From Mycobacterium syngnathidarum (lineage in GTDB: Bacteria; Actinomycetota; Actinomycetes; Mycobacteriales; Mycobacteriaceae): DNA of 64,000 nt. The stretch is taken from positions 62,001 through 126,000 of the forward strand of contig NZ_MLCL01000089.1 in NCBI RefSeq assembly GCF_001942625.1. Direction: 5' to 3'. Made by a program: the position numbers and the translations under genes. Every line of letters begins with the position of its first letter. Positions within the stretch are counted from its first letter, which is position 1. The notes under the pieces were generated by a model. That model ran no database searches. It was not told the origin of the DNA and was given only the letters and a program-made list of their open reading frames with translations. Positions 63,909-64,000 of this stretch are shown piece after piece.

Positions 63909-64000
63909 CGCCCGCGACCTGCCTGCAGATAGGTCCGGGTGATCCGGCCGCGCGGGCTGGTCACCACCTCATAATTGATGGTGCCCAGCAGTTCCGCCCA
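63905..64000 (-). CDS. alr: Alanine racemase, C-terminal end (truncated by window)
   Basis: The last 31 residues ([28 protein letters not shown]) before TGA. The G-T-I-N-Y-E-[IV]-V-T motif near the end with a basic tail is the known alanine racemase C-terminus. PLP-dependent L-/D-alanine interconversion for peptidoglycan; Rv3423c by position. Most of the gene lies beyond the right edge. Confidence 0.85.
   Translation of the reverse strand, partial: WAELLGTINYEVVTSPRGRITRTYLQAGRGR

Overview
The window is high-GC actinobacterial DNA, almost certainly from a non-tuberculous, probably fast-growing Mycobacterium (Mycolicibacterium). The main reason is gene order. Starting at about 3.3 kb it carries the block I know from M. 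tuberculosis as Rv3389c to Rv3423c (htdY, acrA1, iunH, imuB, imuA', guaA, Rv3400, Rv3401, Rv3405c, Rv3406, choD, guaB3, guaB2, Rv3412, rsdA, sigD, Rv3415c, whiB3, groEL1, groES, tsaD, rimI, tsaB, tsaE, alr). Ortholog names come from remembered protein similarity and order; no search was run. Several M. tuberculosis members (lpqD, cmaA1, the phyA/idsA region, vapBC47) are missing and other genes sit in their place.

Layout. 0-8 kb: tail of a large hypothetical protein, an APC transporter with a universal stress protein, the divergent htdY/acrA1 pair, a nucleoside hydrolase and a VapBC-type toxin-antitoxin pair with a near-perfect operator palindrome. 8-10.5 kb: the imuA'-imuB translesion-mutagenesis genes under a LexA-type SOS box. 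10.6-16.8 kb: a tandemly duplicated envelope module (Thr-rich lipoprotein, S53 peptidase, zinc-ribbon membrane protein and exported CPPDCG domain) in which the last two are separate genes in copy 1 and fused in copy 2. 16.8-22 kb: a tightly coupled operon of lipase, SDR, ferritin-like diiron protein, Baeyer-Villiger-type monooxygenase and MerR regulator, with a palindrome over the predicted -35 box.

22-35 kb: guaA, a beta-phosphoglucomutase/GH65 phosphorylase pair, catalase, a TetR/alkylsulfatase pair with two operator copies, a YhgE/Pip-type membrane protein with a degenerate ABC ATPase and its TetR regulator (again two operator copies), PhoU and ChoD. 36-37 kb: an AbiEi-like/DUF559-like gene bracketed by two hairpin repeats with identical arms. 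37-43.7 kb: guaB3-guaB2, the SigD/RsdA system and WhiB3. 43.7-50.5 kb: a DoxX/ECF sigma pair, an OsmC gene broken by an amber codon, and several oxidoreductases.

50.5-56.2 kb is a degraded prophage segment. It has removed the N-terminal half of a class III adenylyl cyclase and holds a capsid fragment, a small-terminase-like fragment, a head-tail connector and a frameshifted head-tail stopper. Two reverse-strand genes (one with an HEVGH motif) and a membrane/pentapeptide-repeat protein are probable cargo. 56.2-64 kb returns to the core: groES-groEL1 with a CIRCE operator, an SOS-controlled DUF222/HNH gene, and a seven-gene overlapping chain (alr, hydrolase, tsaE, tsaB, rimI, tsaD, SnoaL-like).

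No rRNA, tRNA, CRISPR array or intact insertion sequence was seen.
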